A stretch of DNA of 9,107 nt from JBOGZI01 sp050697275. GTDB taxonomy: Bacteria; Actinomycetota; Thermoleophilia; Solirubrobacterales; 70-9. Below the pieces are notes generated by a model that was not told the origin of the DNA, made no database searches, and worked only from the letters and a program-made list of their open reading frames with translations. The stretch lies in NCBI GenBank assembly GCA_050697275.1, contig JBOGZI010000208.1, positions 1 to 9,107 of the forward strand, given 5' to 3'. The position numbers and the translations under genes are program-made. Within the stretch, counting starts at the first letter, position 1, and each line of letters starts with the position of its first letter. Positions 1-6,011 of the stretch are shown piece by piece.

Positions 1-1045
1 GCTCGGCCTCGAGCTCGGCGACCCGGTGCGCCGCCTCGGCCTCGCCCTCGTACTCGCCGCCGAGCTCCTCGAGTCGCAGCTGCCTCTCGCCGAGGCCGGA
101 GCGCAGCTCTCGCTGGGCCAGGGTGAGCGCCTCGATCCGGCCGCGGACCCGCTCCAGCGCCGCCCGCGCCTCCGCCAGGCGCTCGCCGCGCCGCCGCCTG
201 ATCTCCTCCTCCCCGGCGATCCGCTCCTCGATCGCGGTACGTCGCTTGCGGACCTCGTCGAAGCGCCGCTCGACCGAGTCACGGCGCCCGCGGACCTCGC
301 CGAGGCGCTTCTCGGCGTCTACCAGCTGGCGCTCCTGCTCGCGCAGCTCGTCGGCGACCAGCCGGCCCCGGAGCTCGCTCTCGTCGCGCAGCAGGCGGGC
401 GGTCCGCTCGGCGGCCTCGGCCTGGCGCTTCAGCGGACGCAGCCGCGAGCGCGCCTCACGCTCGACGTCGAGCGCCCGGTCGAGGTTCTCGCGGGTCCGA
501 TCGAGCTTCAGCTGGGCCCGATGGCGCCGCTTGCGATGCTTGCCGAGACCGGCCGCCTCCTCGATCAGCATGCGGCGGTCCTTCGGCTTCGAGTTGACGA
601 TCGCCTCCACCCTGCCCTGGCTGATCACCGAGTGCATCTCGCGGCCCATGTTCGTGTCGGCGAGAGCCTCGACGATGTCGGCGAGGCGGCAGCGGGCGCC
701 GTTGAGGCGGTACTCGCCCTCGCCGTTGCGCTCGATCCGGCGCGAGATCGAGATCTCGGAGAACTCGCTCGCCGCCCGGCCCTCGCTGTTGTCGATCACG
801 ACCTCGACCTCGGCGAAGCGGCGGCGGGACTGGCCCTTGCCGCCGGCGAAGATCACGTCCCGCATCGACTGACCGCGGATCGCGGTCGGGCTCTGCTCGC
901 CGAGCGCCCATAACACCGCGTCCGTGATGTTGGACTTGCCGCAGCCGTTCGGCCCCACGATCACGCTCACCCCCGGCGAGAAGCTGAGCCGGGTGCGGTC
1001 GGGGAACGACTTGAACCCCTTCAGGTTGATCGCCTTGAGATACAT
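1..1045 (-). CDS. smc: Chromosome segregation protein SMC, N-terminal part (3' end beyond the window)
   Basis: SMC is the ATPase core of the bacterial condensin complex (with ScpA and ScpB), which folds and separates sister chromosomes at the nucleoid. I translated 348 codons on the reverse strand from the ATG at 1045. The N-terminal ATPase head is clear: MYLKAINLKGFKSF at the start, Walker A GPNGCGKS (residues 31-38), the head arginine in AIRGQSMRDVIFAGG (R57), and the Q-loop segment VISQGRVEAI (140-149). From about residue 170 to the edge the protein is rich in E, R, A and L with heptad character, the start of the long coiled coil. The hinge, C-motif and Walker B lie outside the window. The gene starts 15 nt after the rnc stop with no clear Shine-Dalgarno, so it is probably translated as the last visible gene of the operon. 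The family call is secure. Confidence 0.97.
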   Translation of the reverse strand, partial: MYLKAINLKGFKSFPDRTRLSFSPGVSVIVGPNGCGKSNITDAVLWALGEQSPTAIRGQSMRDVIFAGGKGQSRRRFAEVEVVIDNSEGRAASEFSEISISRRIERNGEGEYRLNGARCRLADIVEALADTNMGREMHSVISQGRVEAIVNSKPKDRRMLIEEAAGLGKHRKRRHRAQLKLDRTRENLDRALDVEREARSRLRPLKRQAEAAERTARLLRDESELRGRLVADELREQERQLVDAEKRLGEVRGRRDSVERRFDEVRKRRTAIEERIAGEEEIRRRRGERLAEARAALERVRGRIEALTLAQRELRSGLGERQLRLEELGGEYEGEAEAAHRVAELEAE

Positions 1046-1060
1046 CTCAGTCGAAAGTAG

Positions 1061-1741
1061 TCACTGCCTCAGACGGTCCAACGCCTGCTCGGCCGCCGCC
1101 TGCTCGGCCTCCTTCTTGCTCCGCCCCGAACCGGACCCCACCTCCTCGTCGGAGACTGTGGCGCGAATCTCGAAGCGGCGGTCGTGGGGCGGCCCGGCCT
1201 CGCTGACCACGTCGTAGCTTACGGTGGCCCCGCTGCGAGCGAGCCGTTCCTGCAGCTCGGACTTGAAGTCGATCCGCTCACGCGTCGCCTGCTCGATCTC
1301 GGGCGCGAAGTCGTCTGTGACGGCTGCCGCGGTGCGCTCGAAGCCGTGCGCGAGGTAGCAGGCCCCGATCACCGCCTCGCAGATCGAGGCGACCGTGCGC
1401 TCCGAGGCGAGCAGCGTGTCGACGGGTAGGCCGTGCCCCTCCTCCGGGGCGCTGCTCCGCAGCCGCTCGGCGATGCCCAGTCTGCGGGCGACCTCGGCGC
1501 AGGAGCGGCCGCTTACCGCCTGGTTGAGGATCTTGGTCAGCTCCCCTATGTCGGCGTCCGGGAAGCGCTCGTACAGCGCGGCTGCGACGGACAGCCCCAG
1601 CACGCTGTCGCCGAGGAAGGCGAGTCGCCCGTAGGCGTCGGTTCGCCTCTCGACCCACGAGGAATGGGAGAGTGCCCGCCGGCGCAGCTCTTCGGGGGTG
1701 CCCTCGAACAGCTCCGCCAGCGAGGCGGCCGGGGTCGTCAT
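1061..1741 (-). CDS. rnc: Ribonuclease III family protein with altered active site
   Basis: RNase III cleaves double-stranded RNA, maturing rRNA and some mRNAs. This protein has 226 residues, the normal length. It has an N-terminal RNase III domain (about 5-150, core GRLAFLGDSVLGL at 38-50) and a C-terminal dsRNA-binding domain (about 157-226, ending in the typical GSGSGRSKKEAEQAAAEQAL). The operon position between acpP and smc is the classic one for rnc. The oddity is the active site. Against the E. coli signature NERLEFLGDS, the residues matching E38 and E41 are G38 and A41. The E65 position is I65, and D114 is S119 (ASICEAVIG instead of ADTVEALIG). D45 and E117 (here E122) remain. The metal site may therefore be remodelled, or the protein may bind RNA without cutting it normally. 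I read both regions directly from the DNA. The start is the ATG 23 nt after the acpP stop, with a G-rich GGGGGGAG stretch upstream. Confidence 0.93.
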   Translation of the reverse strand: MTTPAASLAELFEGTPEELRRRALSHSSWVERRTDAYGRLAFLGDSVLGLSVAAALYERFPDADIGELTKILNQAVSGRSCAEVARRLGIAERLRSSAPEEGHGLPVDTLLASERTVASICEAVIGACYLAHGFERTAAAVTDDFAPEIEQATRERIDFKSELQERLARSGATVSYDVVSEAGPPHDRRFEIRATVSDEEVGSGSGRSKKEAEQAAAEQALDRLRQ

Positions 1742-1764
1742 TTGATCGAGCTCGCTCCCCCCTC

Positions 1765-2025
1765 TCAGCCTGCGGCCGGCGCGCGAGCGCAGACGAAGTC
1801 GACCGCGTCGCCCACGGTCTCGATCTCGGCGGCCTCCTCCTCGCTCACCCGGATCCCGTAGCGGTCCTCGAGCTCCATCACCAGCTCATAGAGGTCGAGC
1901 GAGTCCGCGTCCAGGTCCTCGCGAAACCTCGTCTCGAGCTGGATCTTCTCGGGGCTCACCTCCAGCTCCGTGGAGAGGTGGTCGCGGACCAGCTTGATCA
2001 CCTCGTCGCGCTCCATCGCGGCCAT
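1765..2025 (-). CDS. acpP: Acyl carrier protein
   Basis: This is an acyl carrier protein of 86 residues, acidic and helical. It carries growing acyl chains on a 4'-phosphopantetheine arm during fatty-acid synthesis in the cytoplasm and can donate acyl groups to the neighbouring PlsX. The attachment site is Ser42 in the DLDADSLDLYELVMELED stretch, the standard DSL motif at the start of helix II. The N-terminus contains two possible starts, M1 and M4. I chose M1 because its ATG overlaps the plsX stop by one base (TAATG), which suggests coupled translation. The C-terminal tail (CARAPAAG) is short and poorly conserved. In many bacteria fabD and fabG lie between plsX and acpP; here they are absent, so the rest of the fatty-acid synthase is presumably encoded elsewhere. 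A specialised ACP is possible, but context favours the housekeeping one. Confidence 0.95.
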   Translation of the reverse strand: MAAMERDEVIKLVRDHLSTELEVSPEKIQLETRFREDLDADSLDLYELVMELEDRYGIRVSEEEAAEIETVGDAVDFVCARAPAAG

Positions 2026-3044
2026 TATCCCAGGCCCGACCGGGTCGCCCCGGAGGCCGCGAGCAGCTCCGCGGTTCGCTCCACCGCGCGCTCCCGCACC
2101 GCCCGGTCGGCGAGCAGCACGGCGTTCGCGATCCCCTCGGCGCTCGAGCTGCCGTGCGCCACCACCGCGACCCCCCGCAGGCCGAGCAGGATGGCGCCAC
2201 CCGCGATGTTCGGGTCCATGTCGCGACGAAGGCCGCCCAGGGCGGGACGCAGCAGCAACCCGCCGGCCGCCGCCAGCGGCCCCGACCGCGCCGCCGACCG
2301 TACGGCCTCCGCGACTGCGCGCGCAGTCCCCTCCAGGGTCTTCAGGGTGACGTTCCCTGTGAAGCCGTCGGTGACCACCACGTCCGCCGTCCCGGAGAGC
2401 AGATCGCGACCCTCGACGTTGCCGATGAACTCAATCCCCTCCGCCCCCTTCAGCGCCTCGTGCGCCTCGACCACGTCGGGGCGGCCCTTCTTCTGCTCCT
2501 CGCCCACCGAGAGCAGCGCGACCCGCGGCGAGTCCACCCCGAGGGCCGCCTCGCTGAAGGCGGAGCCGAGGAAGGCGAACTGGATCAGGTGCTGGGGGCG
2601 GACCTCGGTGTTGGCGCCGACGTCGAGGAAGAGCAGCGACCGGTCGGCGTTGGGCACGGGGATCACCGCGGCGAGCGCCGGCCGGTGCACCCCCTGGCCT
2701 CGCTTCAGCGCGAACAGCGCGGCGGTCATCGTCGCGCCGGTGGAGCCGGCGCTGACCAGCGCCTCGCAGCGCCCCTCGGCGACCGCCGCCGCCGCGAGCA
2801 CCACGGAGGCCTCCGGATCCGCCCGCACCGCGGCGACAGGCTCCGCTTCGTTCGGGATCCAGCTCCCGGTCGGCTCGATCTCCACCCCCGGCGTTCCGCT
2901 CAGCGACGGTGGGCCGAAGAGACGCACGCCGGCCCCGCGCTCCGCCGCGATCCTGGCGCCCTCGAGCACGAGCTCGGGCCCGCCGTCGGCGCCGTACGCG
3001 TCCAGCGCGACGGGCCCAGGCTCCGCGGCCGCCTCCTCCCTCAT
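2025..3044 (-). CDS. plsX: Phosphate acyltransferase PlsX
   Basis: PlsX converts acyl-ACP and phosphate into acyl-phosphate, the acyl donor for PlsY in the first step of phospholipid synthesis. It acts as a peripheral protein at the inner membrane. The 339-residue protein has the family landmarks in order: VALDAYGADGGP (12-23, usually DAMGGD), SAGSTGATM (98-106), the DVGANTEVRP region (141-150), LLSVGEEQKKG (177-187), FIGNVEGRD (206-214), DVVVTDGFTGNVTLKT (221-236) and GGAILLGLRGVAVVAHGSS (282-300). The DAMGGD to DAYGAD change is a mild departure at an otherwise strongly conserved motif. An AGGAG sequence lies about 11 nt upstream of the ATG. That site and the start codon fall inside a repeat that has a second copy near 4458. 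The stop overlaps the acpP start by one base, fitting their linked roles. Confidence 0.96.
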   Translation of the reverse strand: MREEAAAEPGPVALDAYGADGGPELVLEGARIAAERGAGVRLFGPPSLSGTPGVEIEPTGSWIPNEAEPVAAVRADPEASVVLAAAAVAEGRCEALVSAGSTGATMTAALFALKRGQGVHRPALAAVIPVPNADRSLLFLDVGANTEVRPQHLIQFAFLGSAFSEAALGVDSPRVALLSVGEEQKKGRPDVVEAHEALKGAEGIEFIGNVEGRDLLSGTADVVVTDGFTGNVTLKTLEGTARAVAEAVRSAARSGPLAAAGGLLLRPALGGLRRDMDPNIAGGAILLGLRGVAVVAHGSSSAEGIANAVLLADRAVRERAVERTAELLAASGATRSGLG

Positions 3045-3092
3045 GAAACGGGTGGCTCCTCGGCTCCGCCTGCGGGCCCCCTCGCACTCTCG
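3039..3092. repeat. Intergenic repeat, copy 1 (spans plsX start)
   Basis: This 54-nt stretch matches 4458-4512 at about 47 of 55 aligned positions, with one single-base indel. Both copies are in the same orientation and share the cores CGGGT, GCTCCTCGGCT and CGCCTGCGG, then CCCTCGCAC. Within it GGC-TCC-GCC can form a small stem, flanked by GGCTC pairing with GGGCC (one G-T wobble). On the minus strand the repeat supplies the AGGAG and ATG of plsX. It is likely a member of a dispersed REP-like family, which is inference from two copies. Confidence 0.6.
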
Positions 3093-3115
3093 GGGGCGGC
3101 GGATGGCGCCGTCAA

Positions 3116-3334
3116 CTACTCCTCCGGCTCAGTCGGCGCTTCCGGGGTGGCCTCGGGGGCCTCGTGGCGGATCACCTCGCGGCCGGCGTAGGTGCCGCAG
3201 GTCGGGCAGACCCGGTGCGGGAGCCGCGGGCTGTGGCAGCGGGGGCACTCGTTGAGACGCGGCCGCGCCGCCTTGTGGTTGGCCCGCCGCTTGTCGCGGC
3301 GCGCTCTCGACTGTCGCTTCTTGGGGACCGCCAC
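3116..3334 (-). CDS. rpmF: 50S ribosomal protein L32
   Basis: L32 is a small protein of the large ribosomal subunit. The 72-residue product begins MAVPKKRQSRARRDKRRANH, the typical basic N-terminus with the conserved AVPKKR. It then has a zinc ribbon with four cysteines: C30-P-R-C33 and C43-P-T-C46. This is therefore the zinc-binding form, not the cysteine-free paralogue made under zinc shortage. After residue 56 there is an acidic, proline-rich tail (roughly HEAPEATPEAPTEPEE), longer than in the shortest L32 proteins and probably disordered. The start is a GTG, 20 nt after the DUF177 stop, without a clear Shine-Dalgarno. A TACCAT hexamer 9 nt upstream could be an extra promoter. The DUF177-rpmF-plsX order is a widespread conserved arrangement. 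Confidence 0.96.
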   Translation of the reverse strand: MAVPKKRQSRARRDKRRANHKAARPRLNECPRCHSPRLPHRVCPTCGTYAGREVIRHEAPEATPEAPTEPEE

Positions 3335-3343
3335 AGGCGCGGG

Positions 3344-3349
3344 ATGGTA
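3344..3349 (-). promoter_or_regulatory. Possible internal -10 element before rpmF
   Basis: TACCAT on the minus strand, 9 nt before the rpmF GTG, in the 20-nt gap after the DUF177 stop. The lack of a Shine-Dalgarno would fit a nearly leaderless transcript. No convincing -35 was found, so this is weak. Confidence 0.22.
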
Positions 3350-3354
3350 GCTAG

Positions 3355-3876
3355 CTAGTCGAGCTTCAGGTCCCGCAGCTTCGCCATCCGCGGATCGCCG
3401 CCCCCGCCGTGCTCGTGGGCCCCCGGCTCGGCGTCGTTGAGGGGCTCGCCGCAGACGGCGCAGAGTCCCGCGCAGTCGGGGCGGCAGAGGAGCTGGGACG
3501 GCAGCGCCAGCACCATCGCGTCATTCGCCCAGCGCTCCAGTTCGAGCTCGCCCTCGGACACATAGGGGCTGCGCAGCTCCTCGTCCTCGGCGGCGGGCTG
3601 GTCGACCTCCCGCGCGTCGACCTCGAGGGGCAGGGCGGCGGGTTCGAGGCAGCGGAAGCAGGGCCCGGAGAGCTCCGTCGCGAAGCGCAGCCTGAGCGCG
3701 TAGCCGGTGGTGGTGCGCGAAACGTCCAGCCGCGACACGCTGCCGCGGCCAGCGGGCTCGTAGCGCTGGCCGGCGAGGTCCACCGGTTCGAGCCGCACCT
3801 CGAGGTCGACGTGGCGGGCCTGCCCGGGTGAGAGCGCCAGGCGATCGAGCTCGACGGTGCCGCCCCCCGCGTCCAT
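3355..3876 (-). CDS. yceD: DUF177 (YceD-like) family protein
   Basis: This is a DUF177/YceD family protein of 173 residues. Family members almost always sit just upstream of rpmF and are linked to 23S rRNA accumulation or large-subunit biogenesis; the exact biochemical role is not settled. The sequence shows an N-terminal beta-rich part, a central CFRC pair (C73, C76) in the typical SGPCFRCLEP segment, and an acidic stretch (95-115). A second cysteine cluster, C131-X3-C135-X3-C139-X2-C142, lies in CRPDCAGLCAVCGEPLN and looks like a metal-binding knuckle. The C-terminus is MAKLRDLKLD. The frame is open further upstream, but I start at the ATG at 3876. Longer versions would run into the divergent methyltransferase gene, and a TACCCT -10-like hexamer lies exactly 7 nt before this ATG, suggesting a leaderless transcript. 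It is the first gene of the minus-strand operon. Confidence 0.9.
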   Translation of the reverse strand: MDAGGGTVELDRLALSPGQARHVDLEVRLEPVDLAGQRYEPAGRGSVSRLDVSRTTTGYALRLRFATELSGPCFRCLEPAALPLEVDAREVDQPAAEDEELRSPYVSEGELELERWANDAMVLALPSQLLCRPDCAGLCAVCGEPLNDAEPGAHEHGGGGDPRMAKLRDLKLD

Positions 3877-3883
3877 GGAGCCG

Positions 3884-3893
3884 AGGGTAGCGT
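3884..3893. promoter_or_regulatory. Overlapping divergent -10 elements (bidirectional promoter)
   Basis: The 24-bp gap between the divergent starts at 3876 (ATG, minus) and 3901 (GTG, plus) contains TACCCT on the minus strand (3889-3884) and TAGCGT on the plus strand (3888-3893). The two hexamers share the central TA at 3888-3889. Each ends 7 nt before its start codon, the spacing expected when transcription begins at the first base of the start codon. Neither gene has a good Shine-Dalgarno nearby, consistent with leaderless mRNAs. No convincing -35 element was found on either side. Confidence 0.55.
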
Positions 3894-3900
3894 TCCCCCC

Positions 3901-4443
3901 GTGGGCGGACAGTTCCATTGGAACCCGGAGACCTACCTGGCGGAGATCCGGGCCGAGGTCCCGCGCTATGACGAGCTGCAGGAGGCCGCTGTCGCGGCGA
4001 TCCCCTTCGCGCCGGATCGGGTGCTCGAGCTCGGGATGGGAACGGGGGAGACGACCCGGCACCTGCTCGAGGCCTACCCCGACTCCTGGGTGGTGGGGCT
4101 GGACGCGAGCCCCGAGATGGTCTTCCGCCTCCGGCAGGAGTACGACGACGTCCAGCTCGCCCGGATCGAGGATCCGCTGCCGGACGGGCCCTGGGACCTG
4201 GTCATCTCGGTCCTCTCGGTCCACCACCTCACCGACGACCAGAAACAGCTGCTCTTCCGGCGGGTGCGGGAGCACGCGCGCGCCCTGGTGATCGGCGACG
4301 TGGTCAAGGCCGAGCGCCAGGTCACCCCGATCGATCCCGGCGTCGACTTCCCGGACACCGCCGGGGAGCTGGCCGAGTGGTGCGGCGGCGAGGTCACCTG
4401 GACCGCCGACGATCTCGCGGTGGTCAGGGCGAGATACGACTGA
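3901..4443 (+). CDS. Class I SAM-dependent methyltransferase
   Basis: This is a 180-residue Rossmann-fold methyltransferase using S-adenosylmethionine; the substrate is unknown. Motif I is VLELGMGTGETT (41-52). The acidic residue ending strand 2 is D68 in VVGLDASPEM, and the DPLPDGPWDLVISVLSVHHL segment (91-110) covers motifs II and III, with the His-His seen in many small-molecule methyltransferases. The C-terminal part is short (about 70 residues after HHL), so there is no added substrate domain. The chain ends in TADDLAVVRARYD. The start is GTG at 3901; a GAGGG lies 13 nt upstream, too far to be convincing. I favour a leaderless transcript from the TAGCGT element. It is divergent from the DUF177-rpmF-plsX operon and 79 nt upstream of the enoyl-CoA hydratase gene. 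Nothing ties its substrate to either neighbour. Confidence 0.88.
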   Translation: MGGQFHWNPETYLAEIRAEVPRYDELQEAAVAAIPFAPDRVLELGMGTGETTRHLLEAYPDSWVVGLDASPEMVFRLRQEYDDVQLARIEDPLPDGPWDLVISVLSVHHLTDDQKQLLFRRVREHARALVIGDVVKAERQVTPIDPGVDFPDTAGELAEWCGGEVTWTADDLAVVRARYD

Positions 4444-4457
4444 GCCATACGATCCCG

Positions 4458-4512
4458 CCTCATCCAACGGGTCGCTCCTCGGCTGCGCCTGCGGAGCACC
4501 CTCGCACCCACG
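4458..4512. repeat. Intergenic repeat, copy 2 (before the enoyl-CoA hydratase gene)
   Basis: Second copy of the repeat at 3039-3092, in the same orientation and about 85 percent identical. It fills most of the gap between the methyltransferase and hydratase genes. Here the outer arms GCTCC and GGAGC pair perfectly around the inner GGC-TGC-GCC stem, so a small imperfect hairpin is possible. It ends just before the AGGAGG ribosome-binding site of the next gene. On its minus strand it also contains GAGGAG and ATGAGG, as in the plsX leader. Confidence 0.6.
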
Positions 4513-4522
4513 AGGAGGAGCG

Positions 4523-5380
4523 ATGCACCACAACCCGGAGCAGCCCGGACCGCCGCCCCCGGCCTCGGGCGACAGCGAGGTCCTCTACGAGAAGCGCGAC
4601 CGGATCGCCTACCTGACGATCAACCGTCCCGAGGCGCGCAACGCGGTCAGCCCCGCGGTGCACCGCGGCATGATCGCCGCCTGGGCCGACTTCGCCGCCG
4701 ACGACTCCGTGGACGTCGCCATCCTGACCGGCGCCGGCGACGACGCGTTCTGCGCGGGGGCCGACTTGAAGAGCTACATCCCGCCGATCATCACCGAGGC
4801 CGGACCGGCGGACATCCGCGAGATCGTCGAGCTCGGGCTGAACGGATTCACCCGCGGGATGCATCGCCTCCCGAAGCCGATCATCGGGGCGGTCAACGGC
4901 TGGGCGCTCGCGGGCGGCTTCGAGACCGCCCTCGCCTGCGACATCCGGATCGCCTCCGAGCGCGCCATGTTCGGCTCCTTCGAGGCGCGCCGCGGCTTCC
5001 ACCACGGCGACGGCGGGCTGGTGCGCCTGGTCAACGCCGGGGGAGTCGGGGTGGCGATGCACATGCTGCTCACCGCTGAGCCGATCGACGCGCGGCAGGC
5101 GCTCGAGTGGAACCTGGTGTCGGCGGTCGTCCCGCACGAGTCGCTGATGGAGGAGGCCGAGACCGTCGCCCGCCAGATCCTCCGCAACTCGCAGACCGCG
5201 GTCCGCTCCGCGAAGCAGACGATCCTCGACGTGATCGGCCAGCCGCTCGACCAGCAACTCCGCGCCGAGGCCTGGAACGCCTACACGTGCGCCGATCCCG
5301 AGGAGACCAGGGCGATGCTGGAGCGCTTCTACGAGAAGACCGACCCCGGGCGCGCGGGCGAGCACACGACCGAGGTCTGA
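4523..5380 (+). CDS. Enoyl-CoA hydratase/isomerase family protein
   Basis: This crotonase-fold protein of 285 residues acts on acyl-CoA thioesters in the cytoplasm, typically hydrating 2-enoyl-CoA in beta-oxidation; the exact substrate cannot be told. After an 18-residue proline-rich N-terminus the fold begins with VLYEKRDRIAYLTINRPEARNA. The oxyanion hole is formed by FCAGADLKSY (76-85) and by the glycines of LAGGFETALACDI (129-141). Both glutamates used by classical hydratases are present: E134 in GGFE and E154 in FGSFEARRG. The usual P-x-x-GG segment is altered to HHGDGGLVRL (160-169). The C-terminal helices close with ETRAMLERFYEKTDP, a common trimerisation and lid region. A strong AGGAGG (4513-4518) lies 4 nt upstream of the ATG. 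A perfect hairpin follows the stop. A dehydratase, isomerase or other crotonase activity remains possible. Confidence 0.92.
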   Translation: MHHNPEQPGPPPPASGDSEVLYEKRDRIAYLTINRPEARNAVSPAVHRGMIAAWADFAADDSVDVAILTGAGDDAFCAGADLKSYIPPIITEAGPADIREIVELGLNGFTRGMHRLPKPIIGAVNGWALAGGFETALACDIRIASERAMFGSFEARRGFHHGDGGLVRLVNAGGVGVAMHMLLTAEPIDARQALEWNLVSAVVPHESLMEEAETVARQILRNSQTAVRSAKQTILDVIGQPLDQQLRAEAWNAYTCADPEETRAMLERFYEKTDPGRAGEHTTEV

Positions 5381-5384
5381 ACGG

Positions 5385-5415
5385 CGAGCGGCCCCCTCCG
5401 AGAGGGGGCCGCTCG
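5385..5415. terminator. Bidirectional intrinsic-type terminator hairpin
   Basis: A perfect inverted repeat: arms CGAGCGGCCCCCTC (5385-5398) and GAGGGGGCCGCTCG (5402-5415) around a CGA loop, giving a 14-bp GC-rich stem. It begins 4 nt after the hydratase stop codon and sits between this gene and the convergent exported-protein gene ending at 5456, so it can serve both. There is no T-run after either arm, as is common in high-GC actinobacteria. Confidence 0.85.
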
Positions 5416-5455
5416 TACGTCGGGCCCTACGGGCACCGACTCGCTGCTATGCGTG

Positions 5456-5905
5456 CTAGCCGCGCTTCGTGTTCAGCTTGCTGAAGGTGCAGAGCACGTT
5501 CAGCTGAACGACCAGCGCCTCGGGCGAATCGTTGTCGAACTGGTACAGCCAGGCGTTCGTGTTCCCTGGGGCCGGGCCGTCGGTCTTCTCCTCGAGTGCA
5601 ACGAGGTTCCTCGCATCGTTCGGCGGCCGGATGTCCAGCACTCCACCGCCGAGCGCCACGCCGGGGCCCAGCTTCGGGTTCGACGGGCAGGTGACGGTGT
5701 GGTCCGAGACCCCGTTGTTAACGGATTGCGGGAGCAGGCTCACGTTCTGGGTCACCAGTTGGGTGGCCCCACCGATCCTGGTCCTCAGTGTGTTGTCCTT
5801 GCCCTTCTGTGCGATCGCGATCGAGCTGCCGCCCACGGCGACCATGATCGCGATCAGGCCGAGGACGAGGCCCGGAGAGAGGTGCCGCTTGATCCTTCCG
5901 ATCAT
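5456..5905 (-). CDS. Small exported hypothetical protein
   Basis: I do not recognise a function. The 149-residue product starts MIGRIKRHLSPGLVLGLIAI, followed by MVAVGGSSIAIAQ. This is a basic n-region, a hydrophobic segment (about 12-32) and a possible signal-peptidase site near AIAQ, so it is exported or membrane-anchored. This N-terminus resembles a paralogous exported family I associate with Solirubrobacterales. The mature part has TRIGGATQLVTQNV, a VTCP element (C73), a GVALGGGV glycine turn, and NAWLYQFDND then ALVVQLNVLC (C139). Two cysteines about 65 residues apart could form a disulfide in a small beta domain. The start is supported by GGGAG 5 nt before the ATG at 5905. The frame is open well upstream, but that extension would cross the divergent membrane-protein gene. 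It converges on the hydratase gene. Its base composition looks somewhat less GC-rich than its neighbours. Confidence 0.82.
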   Translation of the reverse strand: MIGRIKRHLSPGLVLGLIAIMVAVGGSSIAIAQKGKDNTLRTRIGGATQLVTQNVSLLPQSVNNGVSDHTVTCPSNPKLGPGVALGGGVLDIRPPNDARNLVALEEKTDGPAPGNTNAWLYQFDNDSPEALVVQLNVLCTFSKLNTKRG

Positions 5906-6011
5906 CTGTTCTCCCTGTTCGTCTGGTTTACGTATCGGGCACGACAAGCCGCCGCGCCCCTGCTCGGTCAACCCGATCTGCCCCGCAAGGTTGCGCGTTC
6001 GCGCCCAGATT

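Noticed and set aside
26..913. Long plus-strand open frame over the smc region
   Set aside because: It is antisense to a clear SMC ATPase head with Walker A and Q-loop. In DNA this GC-rich, opposite-strand frames stay open by codon bias, and its translation is low-complexity Leu/Ala/Arg/Asp.
1672..3255. 527-codon plus-strand open frame across acpP, plsX and rpmF
   Set aside because: Low-complexity Ser/Ala/Arg/Pro translation with no domain, antisense to three secure housekeeping genes.
3877..4533. N-terminal extension of the DUF177 frame on the minus strand
   Set aside because: It would run antisense through the whole methyltransferase gene and adds no recognisable domain. The ATG at 3876 gives a normal family length.
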